Origin: Streptomyces lanatus
GTDB lineage: Bacteria; Actinomycetota; Actinomycetes; Streptomycetales; Streptomycetaceae
Length of the DNA stretch: 64,000 bases
Reading direction: 5' to 3'
Assembly: GCF_014655715.1 (NCBI RefSeq)
Contig: NZ_BNBM01000023.1
Span: 111,025 to 175,024, forward strand
Shown: piece by piece, positions 42,268-51,438 of the stretch
Layout of the letters: each line of letters opens with the position of its first letter
Position numbering within the stretch: the first letter of the stretch is position 1
The notes under the pieces: generated by a model
Databases searched by the model: none
What the model was told of the DNA's origin: nothing
What the model saw: only the letters and a program-made list of their open reading frames with translations
Made by a program: the position numbers and the translations under genes

Positions 42268-42295
42268 CCCTGCAGGCCGACACCGGCCTGCAGGG
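42268..42295 (+). terminator. Hairpin terminator after RidA-like gene
   Basis: Perfect 12-base arms CCCTGCAGGCCG and CGGCCTGCAGGG around ACAC, 77 bases past the stop. The rest of 42191-42561 holds no recognisable gene. Confidence 0.75.
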
Positions 42296-42561
42296 CTCAG
42301 AGCCAGCCAGCAGGGCTGGTGAGGCCAGCGAGCCCGAGGAGCTCGTGACCGCCCGGGCCAGAACACCGATCCTCGCGAAGGTCTCTCTGGAACTGCTGGC
42401 CAAGGGATGCAGCTGAGCTGGCCAGGGCTGTCGCATGTGCATGGCCCTGGCGCACGCGGGAAGACCCTGCAGAACGTCTGTCGTCCGACCGCGTTCCTGG
42501 TCCAAGCTGCCGCGGCAGGGTCGGCAGGGAATGAACGCCGACCTTGATTGTTGAAAGCGGT

Positions 42562-43584
42562 ATGAAGAAGATCGGGTTTCTGTCCTTCGGACACTGGACG
42601 CCGTCCCCACACTCGCAGACGCGTTCCGCGGCGGATTCCCTTCTCCAGGCGATCGATCTCGCGGTCGCCGCGGAGGAACTGGGCGCCGACGGCGCGTACT
42701 TCCGGGTCCATCACTTCGCGCGGCAGTACGCCTCGCCGTTCCCGCTGCTCGCGGCCATCGGTGCGCGTACCAGCCGGATCGAGATCGGCACCGGCGTGAT
42801 CGACATGCGCTACGAGAACCCGCTGTACATGGCCGAGGACGCGGGCGCCGCGGACCTGATCTCCGGTGGTCGGCTGCAGCTCGGCCTCAGCCGGGGATCC
42901 CCGGAGCAGGTCATCGACGGCTGGCGCCATTTCGGGCATGTGCCGTCCGAGGGCATGACCGACGGCGACATGGCACGCGATCACACCGAGCGCCTCCTCG
43001 ATGTGCTCAGGGGCGAGGGGTTCGCGCAGCCCAACCCCAATCCGATGTTCTCCAACCCGCCGGGGCTGCTGCGCATCGAGCCGCACTCCGAGGGCCTCAG
43101 GGACCGTATCTGGTGGGGATCCGGCTCGAACGCCACCGCGGCGTGGGCGGCCACGCTCGGGATGAACCTGCAGAGCTCGACCCTCAAGGACGACGAAAGC
43201 GGCGAACCGCTGCACGTCCAGCAGCGCAAGCAGATCGAGGCCTACCGTGAGGCCTGGCGGGAGGCCGGGCACACCCGCGAGCCGCGGGTGTCGGTCAGCC
43301 GCAGCATCTTCGCACTGATCGACGACCGTGACCGAGCCTACTTCGGCCGTGAGGGCAACTCCAAGGATCAGATCGGCTACATCGACGCCAACACCCGTGC
43401 AATCTTCGGCCGTTCCTACGCCGCCGAGCCCGATGTGCTGGTCAAGCAGCTCGCCGACGACGAAGCCGTCGCCGTCGCCGACACACTGCTGCTCACCGTG
43501 CCGAACCAGCTCGGGGTCGCCTACAACGCCCACGTGATCGAGAGCGTCCTGACCCATGTCGCTCCGGCACTGGGCTGGCGCTGA
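42562..43584 (+). CDS. LLM-class flavin-dependent (luciferase-like) oxidoreductase
   Basis: A 340-residue TIM-barrel monooxygenase of the bacterial luciferase family that uses reduced flavin supplied by a separate reductase. MKKIGFLSFGHWTP starts strand one; VHHFARQYASPFPLLAAIG and RLQLGLSRGSPEQV are family blocks. ATG 42562 is preferred to a TTG 18 bases earlier. Substrate unknown. It is a single gene flanked by a terminator and an IS481 element. Confidence 0.88.
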   Translation: MKKIGFLSFGHWTPSPHSQTRSAADSLLQAIDLAVAAEELGADGAYFRVHHFARQYASPFPLLAAIGARTSRIEIGTGVIDMRYENPLYMAEDAGAADLISGGRLQLGLSRGSPEQVIDGWRHFGHVPSEGMTDGDMARDHTERLLDVLRGEGFAQPNPNPMFSNPPGLLRIEPHSEGLRDRIWWGSGSNATAAWAATLGMNLQSSTLKDDESGEPLHVQQRKQIEAYREAWREAGHTREPRVSVSRSIFALIDDRDRAYFGREGNSKDQIGYIDANTRAIFGRSYAAEPDVLVKQLADDEAVAVADTLLLTVPNQLGVAYNAHVIESVLTHVAPALGWR

Positions 43585-43672
43585 GCACAGGGGGCAGGGC
43601 GTGCTACGGCACTGTCTGTTCTCATCCAATCGAGGCGTTTACTCAGCGAACCCAGTCGTTTTGGCTGTCGTA

Positions 43673-44686
43673 TCAGCGACCTAGTTGTACGAGGCCATGA
43701 CGTTGGTGACGCCCCCGACATAGTTGAGCTGCCGAGGGCCTGTTCTCAACGGCCGTATGGGGTCGGTTGTAGTGGACGTTCCAGACTTCAAGGGCCTCTG
43801 TGCGCTGCTGTTCTGAGGTCCATGGCCGGGCATACAGGAATTCTTCGGCCAGGGTCCGGTTGTAGCGCTCGACCTTGCCGTTGTGCCGTGGGGTGTACGG
43901 AGTGATCCGCTGGTGCCGGGCCTCGAGGAGGGCCCTGGCGAAGGCATCAGCCCGGTAACAGGAGCCGTTGTCCGTCACTGTCCGTTCGATTCGGGTGATC
44001 CCGTGAGTGGCGAACCACGCTCGTGCCCGGTGCAGGAACGCGACCGCTGTCGCTGCCTTCCCGTCCGGCAGGGCTTCGGTGTAGGCAAGTCGGCTGAATC
44101 CGTCGATGGCTGAGTGCAGGTACACGTAGCCGCCGCGTTCGGTCTTCTTCTTGCGTTTGTTGACGGACTTGGCTTGTTCGCTCCCGCGGCCGTGAACGCG
44201 CCATCCGCCACCGTCGGGGATGCGACCGACCTTCTTGACATCGACGTGGGCCATGTGACCTGGTCGACGAGCAATGATCTTTTGGGGTTCTCTGTTCGAC
44301 GCCCCGTTTGGGTCGATGAACCGGCGCCGGTTCAGCCCCAGCTGAGCCAGATGTCGGCTCACAGTCCGTCGGCTGATGGGTGTCCCGGCCTGTGTCAGCT
44401 CGAATGAGATGCGGGCTGCCGACCACTTGTGGGCGCGTCGGAGGACCTCGACCTGGGCTACTACTTCGTCTGGGGTGGCCGTCGGCTGGTGTCGTGGCGT
44501 CGAGGAGCGGTCCAAGAGCCCGATCTCGCCGAATCTGCGGTAGCGGTTCACCCACTTTGAGGCACAGGCCCGGGAGATTCCCATCTCAGCAGCGACGTGA
44601 GCAATGGGGCGAGTTCGGCAGCGCTCGACGAGGCGGCGGCGCCCTTCAACTGACAACGGTGCGTCGCGGTGAGTCACGCGGCTCAT
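43673..44686 (-). mobile_element. IS481-family transposase with altered C-terminus
   Basis: A 337-residue DDE transposase. The N-terminal HTHs read LVERCRTRPIAHVAAEMGIS. The catalytic residues D149 (HVDVKKVG), D239 (VTDNGSCY) and E273 (HNGKVERYNR) are all present. Near the end the expected GGVTNVMASYN lies one base out of frame (it would stop at 43681), giving the last 14 codons a different sequence. Its ATG overlaps the TGA of the MFS gene upstream (ATGA). Possibly still active since the core is intact. Confidence 0.8.
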
Positions 44687-46101
44687 CGCGCTTGTGGGGC
44701 GGCGGGGCTCGTGGTGGTCCCCTTCGGCCGTGATACCTGGGCGACGAGGCAGAGCAGTACGCCGCAGGTGGCGACCACGATCCAGCCCGGGCGGGACGCA
44801 TGTGCCAGGCCCGTCGGGCTGGTGGCCGTGACCAGGCCGCCGGCGAGAGCGATGCCGAGGGCGGAGCCGAGTTGCCGTGCGGTGGAGGTGATCGCCCCGG
44901 CCACGCCAGCACGGGCGGATGGCAGTCCATTGACCGCGGTGTTGGTGATCGGGGCGTTGGCGAAGCCAAACCCGATGCCGATGAGCGAGTACGTGGCCAG
45001 AAGCAGGAGCACGCTCGTGTGCGGGGTGAGCCGGACCAGGCAGAGAGCGCCGACCGTGATGAAACCGCCGGCAAGGAGCAGCGGCAGTCGCGGTCCCGTG
45101 CGGCCGACCATGCGGCCGGACCAGGGGGCGCAGACGGTCGCTCCGACGGCCAGGGGCAAGGTCGCCATGCCGGCGGCCAGCGGCGTCCATTCCCGGGTGT
45201 GCTGCAGGTAGAGGGTGTTCAGCAGCAGCGTCATGTTCAGGGCGACGAAGACCGCCACCGCGCCCACGACGGCACCGCTGAAGGTCGGTCGCCCGAAGAG
45301 CCACAGATCCATGAGCGGCTCACGTCGGCGGGACTCGACCCACACGAATCCGGCTGTCGCCACGGCAGCCCATGCGTATCCCGCCAGCGCCGCAGGCGAC
45401 GTCCAGCCGATGCGCGGCCCTTCGATCAGGACGCCGACCACGACGGCGAGGACCATGGTCAGCAGGACCTGGCCGGGCAGGTCGAGCCGCCGGGCCCGCG
45501 GTGCCCGGGACTCCGGCACGAACACCGCACTGAGCAGCAGAGCGGCCACGATGACGGGGGCGTTGATCCAGAACAGCGCCCGCCAGTCGAGCCCGGCGAG
45601 CAGCGCGCCGCCCGTGACGGGTCCGGCGGCCATGCTCAGTCCGAACACTGACGCCCAGATGCCGATCGCCTGCGCCCGTTCCTTCGGGTCGGGCATCGCG
45701 TTCACCACGATCGCGAGCGCCACGGGGCTGAGCATCGAGGCGCCGATGCCCTGCAGGGCGCGGGCCGCGATGAGTACGCCGGCCGACGGGGCGAGCGCGC
45801 AGATCAGTGAGGCCGCGCCGAACACGGCCAGCCCGCACTGGAATACCCGGCGGCGTCCGAAGCGATCCGCCAGTGCGCCGGAGGAGATCAGGAGACTGGC
45901 CAGGACGAGGGTGTAGGCATCCACGATCCATTCGAGACCGCGCGTGTCGACACCCAGGCCGCGCCCAATGGATGGCAGGCCCACATTGACGATGGTGGTG
46001 TCCAGGCCCACCAGGAACATGCTCAGGCAGCAGACGGCCAGTACCGTCCAGCGTCTGCGCGCACTCAGCATGGGTTGAACAGGGTGTGTCGTCGCGGTCA
46101 C
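44683..46101 (-). CDS. MFS drug-efflux transporter (DHA2/EmrB-QacA type, 14 TM)
   Basis: A 472-residue inner-membrane proton antiporter. FLVGLDTTIVNVGLPSIGRG is motif D1 and GALADRFGRRRVF motif A. ARALQGIGASMLSPVALAIV and VTGGALLAGLDWRALFWINA (motif C region) follow. The GTG at 46101 has AGAGG seven bases upstream. It is divergent from an XRE-cupin regulator with a TTTTGC...GCAAAA palindrome between them. The IS481 element begins exactly at its stop codon, so the natural C-terminus may be slightly altered. Confidence 0.9.
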   Translation of the reverse strand: MTATTHPVQPMLSARRRWTVLAVCCLSMFLVGLDTTIVNVGLPSIGRGLGVDTRGLEWIVDAYTLVLASLLISSGALADRFGRRRVFQCGLAVFGAASLICALAPSAGVLIAARALQGIGASMLSPVALAIVVNAMPDPKERAQAIGIWASVFGLSMAAGPVTGGALLAGLDWRALFWINAPVIVAALLLSAVFVPESRAPRARRLDLPGQVLLTMVLAVVVGVLIEGPRIGWTSPAALAGYAWAAVATAGFVWVESRRREPLMDLWLFGRPTFSGAVVGAVAVFVALNMTLLLNTLYLQHTREWTPLAAGMATLPLAVGATVCAPWSGRMVGRTGPRLPLLLAGGFITVGALCLVRLTPHTSVLLLLATYSLIGIGFGFANAPITNTAVNGLPSARAGVAGAITSTARQLGSALGIALAGGLVTATSPTGLAHASRPGWIVVATCGVLLCLVAQVSRPKGTTTSPAAPQAR

Positions 46102-46170
46102 GGTCTACCTCTGATGTTCGGGAACAATGCCCGGCAAGGCTCGGCCCGCGCGACGGCCGTAGCCCATCAA

Positions 46171-46189
46171 TTTTGCGAACACTGCAAAA
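46171..46189. promoter_or_regulatory. Palindrome between MFS and XRE-cupin genes
   Basis: TTTTGC and GCAAAA are separated by seven bases, eight bases before the regulator's ATG and 70 before the MFS start: a likely autoregulatory operator. Confidence 0.65.
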
Positions 46190-46197
46190 CTGGGTCC

Positions 46198-46833
46198 ATG
46201 AACACAGAATCCGGGGACACGGAGCTGGAGCAGATCCTCGATGGCATCGGGCCCCGGCTGCGCAGGCTGCGCCGGGAACGGGGACTCACGCTCGAGGCAC
46301 TCGCGGCCACGACGGGGATCTCGGTCAGCACACTGTCCCGGGTGGAATCGGGCAGGCGGCGCCCGACTCTGGACCTGCTCATCCCGCTGGCACGGGCGCA
46401 CCACGTCGCACTCGACCAGCTGGTGGCGGCGCCGGCCAGCGGTGACCCTCGGGTGCACCTCCGGCCCTTGCGCAAGGGGCGCGGCAGCGTCCTCGTGCCC
46501 CTGACGCAGTACCCGGGCCGAGTGCAGGTCTTCAAGCAGGTACTGGCACCCCGCCAGCCGGAACTGGTCACCCACGCGGGCTACGAATGGCTCTACGTCC
46601 TCGCCGGTCGGCTGCGCCTCATCCTCGGGGCGCAGGACTTCACGCTGCGGCCCGGCGAAGTGGCCGAGTTCGACACCACCGAGCCCCACTGGTTCGGCCC
46701 CGCGGACACGAGCGCCGTGGAGATCCTGCACCTGTTCGGTCCACGGGGAGACCAAGCCATCGTCCGCGCCAGACCGTCCACAATCGATCCCGCCCCGCCC
46801 ACCGCCCCAAACCCACCGTCAACAACGTCATGA
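46198..46833 (+). CDS. XRE-family regulator with C-terminal cupin
   Basis: A 211-residue protein. The HTH spans about 17-70 (LRRLRRERGLTLEALAATTG; VSTLSRVESGRRRPTLDLL). A small-barrel cupin follows at about 105-185 (GYEWLYVLAGRLRLILGAQD; PGEVAEFDTTEPHWFG). The family senses small molecules and commonly regulates a neighbouring transporter, here the divergent MFS gene. The proline-rich tail is not conserved. Confidence 0.88.
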   Translation: MNTESGDTELEQILDGIGPRLRRLRRERGLTLEALAATTGISVSTLSRVESGRRRPTLDLLIPLARAHHVALDQLVAAPASGDPRVHLRPLRKGRGSVLVPLTQYPGRVQVFKQVLAPRQPELVTHAGYEWLYVLAGRLRLILGAQDFTLRPGEVAEFDTTEPHWFGPADTSAVEILHLFGPRGDQAIVRARPSTIDPAPPTAPNPPSTTS

Positions 46834-46877
46834 CCCGCAACACCTAGTCACGCCGGCGATCGCCCTGAGGGCGCTGG

Positions 46878-47102
46878 GTGGCTGCACTGACCGGGATGGA
46901 TCTTGCGGGCCCGTACGTCGAGATGTCATACGTGGATGCTGAACGCGAGCGTCGGCGGCGCCCGCTGCTGAACTGCGTGACGACTCAGTTCGAGGACGCG
47001 GCTCCCATGCGTCCGTTTCGCTGGTCGAGGGGTGAGCGCCACTTCGCGGGCTGGTACTGGTCGGTGACGACCGGGCAGCATGTCGGCTTCGAGTCATGGC
47101 GC
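46878..47102 (+). pseudogene. TnsA-like transposon endonuclease, N-terminal remnant
   Basis: PYVEMSYVDAERERRRRPLL, then MRPFRWSRGERHFAGWYWSV and TTGQHVGFESW match the start of the TnsA-like heteromeric transposase subunit of actinobacterial Tn7-like elements. It breaks at about 47102, just before the expected catalytic region, and a different gene follows out of frame. Confidence 0.6.
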
Positions 47103-47354
47103 GGGGACTGGCAAGACCATCGCCATCACCCAGCTGGGGCCCTCCCACGAGCTCCTTGACCGGGCCCGGCACCCACACGTCGCGGACCGCATCCCGGTCG
47201 TCTACGTCACCGTCCCGCCTGCCGCAACTGCTCGCATGATCGCGACCGAGTTCGCCGCTTCCTGGGCCTGCCGGTGCGGGCCCGCTCGCACAGGACAGAC
47301 ATCATCGAGGCCGAGCTCACTGGCTCGCTCGCGCCGGGTGACAGTCTCTACTGA
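47098..47354 (+). pseudogene. TniB/TnsC-like AAA ATPase remnant
   Basis: GAGTGKTIAITQLG is a Walker A followed by HELLDRARHPHVADRIPVVY and TVPPAATARMIATEFA, the pattern of TniB-type ATPases of Tn7/Tn5053-like transposons. A frameshift follows (LGLPVRARSHRTDIIEAEL in another frame) and it stops at 47354. Walker B and the rest are missing. Confidence 0.65.
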
Positions 47355-47382
47355 GCGCCGGAAAGGGGCCAGTACCGCCCCG

Positions 47383-48282
47383 TCAGGCCTGCAGGGGCGG
47401 CGGGTTGCTCGTGGATTGCGTGTCCTGCTCCTGTCCGGTCGTGGCGGACCAACTGGCGAGTAGCTTCAGGCCGTCCTCCGCGGCGGTTTTGGGGGGCGCG
47501 CTGTAGACGACAACGCTCAGGCCGCTTTCGTCCGGCAGGCTCATGGTCTCCTGATCGAGTTCCAGTTCGCCGACGAGCGGATGGTTGAGGCGTTTGGTGC
47601 TCTCGCGGAAGACATGCACGTCGTGCGAGCCCCACATCACACGGAAGGCATCGCTGCGGGTGGACAGTTCACCGATCAGGTTCGACAGCTCCCGGTCGTA
47701 GGGGTTTTTCCCCGCCTCGATGCGCAGCGCGCCCACGGCGAAGCGGGCCATGCGCTCCCAGTCGGTGTAGAACCGCCTGGCTGCGGAGTTGAAGAACGCG
47801 AACCGGGCGACGTTCGCCCCCCATGTCGGGTCGGCATACATCTCCGAGTACAGGGCCCGGCCCAACGGGTTGGCGGCCAGCGCATCGAGGCGGTTATTCA
47901 TCACGTACGCCGGCAGCTCCGGCATGCCATCGACGATCCGCGCCACACTCGGCCGCACCGTCGGTCGGCTTTCCCGCCGCGGTGCCCGCGCCCCGGGCGC
48001 CGGTCCGGCAGCGCGGGCGAGGTCGTACAGGTACATGCGCTCGGTGTCGTCGAGCCGCAGGGCATGGGCGAGGGCGTCGAGCACACTGTCGGAGACCCCT
48101 TGGAGGTTGCCGCGCTCCAGGCGCGTGTAGTACTCGACGCTCACGCCAGCGAGTGTGGCGACCTCTCCCCTGCGCAGTCCGGGCACCCGGCGCTGACCGT
48201 ACGTCGGCAGACCGGCCTGCTCTGGGGTGATCTTGTCGCGTCGGGAGCGGAGGAATGCGCTGACTGCGTCCCGGTTGTCCAT
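47383..48282 (-). CDS. XRE-family regulator with MmyB-like ligand domain
   Basis: A 299-residue regulator. The HTH spans about 30-85 (VPGLRRGEVATLAGVSVEYY). The C-terminal MmyB-type PAS-like domain runs from about 105 (PAYVMNNRLDALAANPLGRA; HPLVGELELDQETMSLPDE). Members bind fatty-acid-like ligands and repress an adjacent divergent enzyme gene, here the SnoaL-like gene. The ATG at 48282 lacks a strong ribosome-binding site, suggesting leaderless or weak translation. Confidence 0.9.
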   Translation of the reverse strand: MDNRDAVSAFLRSRRDKITPEQAGLPTYGQRRVPGLRRGEVATLAGVSVEYYTRLERGNLQGVSDSVLDALAHALRLDDTERMYLYDLARAAGPAPGARAPRRESRPTVRPSVARIVDGMPELPAYVMNNRLDALAANPLGRALYSEMYADPTWGANVARFAFFNSAARRFYTDWERMARFAVGALRIEAGKNPYDRELSNLIGELSTRSDAFRVMWGSHDVHVFRESTKRLNHPLVGELELDQETMSLPDESGLSVVVYSAPPKTAAEDGLKLLASWSATTGQEQDTQSTSNPPPLQA

Positions 48283-48311
48283 GAGGCCAGGGTAGGCAGG
48301 CTGCGCGACAG

Positions 48312-48338
48312 GTGAGGGGCCCTGCCAGTACCCCTCAC
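48312..48338. promoter_or_regulatory. Palindrome between MmyB-like regulator and SnoaL-like gene
   Basis: GTGAGGGG and CCCCTCAC flank 11 bases, 29 bases before the regulator's start. Likely its operator. Confidence 0.6.
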
Positions 48339-48465
48339 AGCAAGGACTCCCCCGTCACGGCCGTGTCGCGTTGCATGGTGCGTGCCCCGATCCCCCGGGG
48401 CCCGACCGGTGCGAGGACGCACGCGCCCCGGTCGGCAGCAACTGAACACTGACAGGACACAGCAG

Positions 48466-48888
48466 ATGAGCAACCAGATCGAGACGGTGACGGAGAGCCC
48501 CGCGGATGTCGTGCGAGGGCTGTATGACGCGTTGAGCAAGGGCGACGTGCCAGGTGTCCTGGCAAAGCTCGCCCCCGAGGTGATCGTCGATGAGCCGAAC
48601 CAGCTCCCCTACGGCGGCGTGCACCAGGGCCGCGAGGTGTTCGTGCAGTCGATCCTCGGCGCGATGATGGGCTACGCCAACGTCGCCATCACCGATGCCG
48701 AGGTATTCGAGGGCCCGGCCGGCGTCATCGGAACGCTCACAGCCCACACCACCGGTGAGAAGTTCCCGCTGACCATGGTTGAGATCCACCAGGTCGAAGA
48801 CGGCATGGTCCGCAAAATCGACGTCTACACCAAGAACCCCCACGAGCTCGCCGCGTTCTACAGGCGCGCCGAGGCGGGCACCCGCTGA
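48466..48888 (+). CDS. SnoaL/NTF2-like protein
   Basis: A 140-residue alpha-plus-beta cone protein: SPADVVRGLYDALSKGDVPG is the first helix, and HTTGEKFPLTMVEIHQVEDG the sheet. The ATG at 48466 has AGGA upstream. Proteins of this fold are polyketide-cyclase-like enzymes, isomerases or ligand binders; no catalytic pair can be assigned with confidence. It is probably regulated by the divergent MmyB-like protein. Confidence 0.85.
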   Translation: MSNQIETVTESPADVVRGLYDALSKGDVPGVLAKLAPEVIVDEPNQLPYGGVHQGREVFVQSILGAMMGYANVAITDAEVFEGPAGVIGTLTAHTTGEKFPLTMVEIHQVEDGMVRKIDVYTKNPHELAAFYRRAEAGTR

Positions 48889-49317
48889 CCACGACGCTCG
48901 TCGGGTCTTCCAGTGGTGCACGCGGAGACCCGCTTCGCTGAGGTCATCGGGTGGTCGGCAGCCATCCGCACCAGTCGTACGGTGCAGGCATGTGCAGGGA
49001 CGGAGTGCCCCGGCTGCGGCCGGCGAGCCGCTGGTGGCACAGGCCGTGCGCCGGTGCTACGCCAAACAGGTCGACACCGTCCGGCAGTTGCTGGGCGACG
49101 ACGACGCCGTGCGGCGCTGGTTCGGCGCCGGACTGCTCGACAACGTGGTCGCCGTGCTGGGTTTGGCCGACATCGATGAGCCGTGGGCGCGCGTCCTCGC
49201 CGCTCGATGACCCGCCACCGGGGGGACGCCTACGCCGATTGACCCGGCGGTTGCAGGAGTGGGGCGGCAGCGCGCCGACCGCGCCAGTGCCGTGCCTGGA
49301 CCGCTCCTCGCTGCTGC
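48889..49317. other. Degraded region after the SnoaL-like gene
   Basis: At 49030-49210 (plus) a coherent frame reads EPLVAQAVRRCYAKQVDTVR then LLGDDDAVRRWFGAGLLDNV and ends at a TGA. It looks like the true C-terminus of a lost gene I do not recognise. The rest has no credible gene. Confidence 0.4.
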
Positions 49318-49551
49318 CGGCGAGCGAACGCGCTGTTGACGGCGGCCTACGGGATCGGGCAGATCATCGGCCCCCTGATCTCCCAGCCTCTTTTGGGAAC
49401 CGACTACTCGGCGGCCCTGCTGTTGGCAAGCGTCGTCCTGGCTGCCGCGACCGTGGCGGCCGCAGCGCCCAGGGTCCGTTACCCGCACCGGCTGGGCCAC
49501 ATGATCGAACCGTCCCGTCCGGCCGGGAAGCTGCCCACATGGCGTCCGTGA
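49318..49551 (+). pseudogene. MFS transporter (YbfB/YjiJ-like), C-terminal remnant
   Basis: ANALLTAAYGIGQIIGPLIS then SAALLLASVVLAAATVAAA are the last two membrane helices of a YbfB/YjiJ-type MFS protein, with VRYPH before a short tail. Everything upstream is missing. Confidence 0.55.
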
Positions 49552-49639
49552 CAGGCTCATGATCCCCAGCCTCCACACCGGATCAACTGAGGAGGAATCG
49601 CAACTCTGGCCGCATCCAGGAAGCCCCAATCAATGATGG

Positions 49640-49715
49640 GGCTCTTTGAATTTCCCCACCGGCGCTCGGTGGTGTCCCCAAACCTGCTCAGTGGATCTCC
49701 CCACCCAGCCGACAT
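49640..49715. repeat. Repeat copy R1 (GGGCTC..TTGAA / TCCCCAC type)
   Basis: GGGGCTCTTTGAATTTCCCC begins a stretch containing TTCCCCACC, TGTCCCC and ATCTCCCCACC. The inverted copy at 54500-54590 shares GGGCTC.TTGAA and ACCTGCTCAGTG.ATCTCC. Reiterated TCCCCAC blocks resemble the multi-repeat ends of IS21 elements, so this may be a solo IS21 end. Confidence 0.5.
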
Positions 49716-49742
49716 CCGACCGGACGGTCCCCGGAACGTTCG

Positions 49743-50594
49743 TCACGTGGCCGACGGCCGTGGCTGTTCGGGCGGGACCGAGGTCTCGGCCAACGCCATC
49801 CACTGGTCGAGGTCGGCTTGTGTGAACTCTGGCCAGGCCGGAATCTCAGGCAGCTGGCGGAGAAAATCGAATGCCTCCGCGATTCGTGGTCGGCGGAGCA
49901 CCGGCGAGTGGCAGCCAGCGACGACCTCGGCGTCCAACCGCTGGAAGTCATCCACCACTGCCCGGAACTTCTGGCCGTCCAGCAACGCCACCCAGGGCGA
50001 AACCAGCCGCCCGCCGAAGAATTGTCCTTCACGAAATTCATCCGCAGACAGGCCGGCGACGTCGGGCAGAGGAGTTGGCACATTCGTCGCGAAGGTATCC
50101 ACCGCCCACAAGACGTTGGTCTTCGTGTCGAAGAGGGCGCGGGTTGTCGGGTTGTCGTACAAAGGTGGCCGTTTGGCCACCAGAACGCGGTCACCGACAT
50201 CCACCGTATCGCCGTCGATCATGAAACGGCACCGGTTGATCGGTGTCTCCCACTCCTCAGCCATGCGTCCGATCGAAAACCAGGTCGTCAGCAGTGTCGC
50301 GTTCGGGCATTCGGCGAGGGCAGCCAAAAGGTTGCCGGCGTGATCACGATCGTCGTGGGTGAGGAAGATCCATCGAACGTCCAACGGATCTACCACGGAC
50401 CATGCAGCCTCCAGCCACTGAGATCGCACCGCCGGCGCCCCGGTGTCCACAAGCACCGGTTCGGCTCCCCGGATCACCATCGAATTCATCGGGAAGTGGC
50501 CGACCGGCGGAGCCTCCAAGGCCCACGGAATAACAAACGTCTCTTCGGCGATCCTGTACGGCTCCAGAAGATTGAAGGTTTCCGTAGTAGTCAT
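49743..50594 (-). CDS. MBL-fold metallo-hydrolase (di-iron/ODP-like)
   Basis: A 283-residue beta-lactamase-fold protein. The metal motif is THDDRDHAGN (near 79-88), closer to the H-x-D/E-x-D-H pattern of oxygen-binding flavodiiron-type domains than to HxHxDH. GCHSPVLRRPRIAEA near 225-240 supplies the later histidine. It lacks the flavodoxin domain. The ATG at 50594 is preceded by GGAGAGCAGCG. Possible roles are oxygen/nitric-oxide chemistry or hydrolysis of an ester; undecided. Confidence 0.82.
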   Translation of the reverse strand: MTTTETFNLLEPYRIAEETFVIPWALEAPPVGHFPMNSMVIRGAEPVLVDTGAPAVRSQWLEAAWSVVDPLDVRWIFLTHDDRDHAGNLLAALAECPNATLLTTWFSIGRMAEEWETPINRCRFMIDGDTVDVGDRVLVAKRPPLYDNPTTRALFDTKTNVLWAVDTFATNVPTPLPDVAGLSADEFREGQFFGGRLVSPWVALLDGQKFRAVVDDFQRLDAEVVAGCHSPVLRRPRIAEAFDFLRQLPEIPAWPEFTQADLDQWMALAETSVPPEQPRPSAT

Positions 50595-51287
50595 CGCTGC
50601 TCTCCTTGGAATGGAGTTCGGCCGCAGCGCCCATTAATCCAGTCCAGCCCCATGCCACGCCTACGTCAAACGCAGGGGAGACACTCGGCGACGGATGCGT
50701 CTCCCTGACGGTCGCGATGGCCAGCACGTCCGGGGGCTGTACTGGACCCATGCCGGGTCAGGCGAGGAATCATGTAGGTGCCAGGGTGCGAGTCGACGTC
50801 CCGACCGAGGGCGCAGAGGTCTTCCCCGGCCAGCGTCTGCCCACCCCGGCATATCACCTCCGGCCGCATCACCGTTCCGCTGACCGGTCAGGACCATGGG
50901 CGACTGCATCCACCACCCGGTCCAGTGCGCCCGCCCTCCATCGGCTCCAGGGTCGACATCGGTCCCGAACAGTCCGAGGCAACGACTGATGCCGCGTCGG
51001 GTCTTCTGCCTTCCGGCGCGGCACCGCACGTGAAGGCTGAGGCCCCGCGGCCAGCAGCTTGTCAGCGAGGCGACGCCTCCGACATCCACCGAGAGCACGG
51101 AGTGCATCAGTGCCTTCCCCGGAACCGCGAGGTACTCCCCGGCCCCAGCGCCGACGCCAGGAGTCCAGCACATGGCCGAGCCTGCCCTGGCTGCCCGACA
51201 GAACAGCTGGGCATCAAGATCATCCTGTGGCCCCTCTTTTGGGCTTACCCCGACGCACAAGTGGGCGCGCCCGGTCTACCCCGCGGA
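50595..51287. other. Stretch of about 690 bases without a recognisable gene
   Basis: Open frames exist on both strands but their translations show no domain-like pattern or sensible start. I see no transposase motif. It separates the MBL gene from the ISL3-related repeat. Confidence 0.4.
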
Positions 51288-51386
51288 GGGCGCTCGTTGA
51301 AACTCCCCACTCCGTTGAACAGCGGACCGAGTGGGGCGGCGAGTAGCTCTGGCCGTTTTCAAGGCTCTGTCCGCAGTTTCCGTGAA
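51288..51386. repeat. Left long inverted repeat (R2) enclosing the ISL3 element
   Basis: GCTCGTTGAAACTCCCCAC, GTTGAAC, GAGTGGGG, TGGCCGTTTTCA and then the ISL3-type tip GGCTCTGTCCGCAGTTTC are matched in inverted order by 53525-53622. About the inner 25 bases match best (one-base slippage at CCGTGAA/CGTGAA). Confidence 0.75.
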
Positions 51387-51438
51387 TCCCCAGGTCAGCC
51401 GCTAGAACGCGGGATCGTTTCGGCAGCGACTTCCTGCC

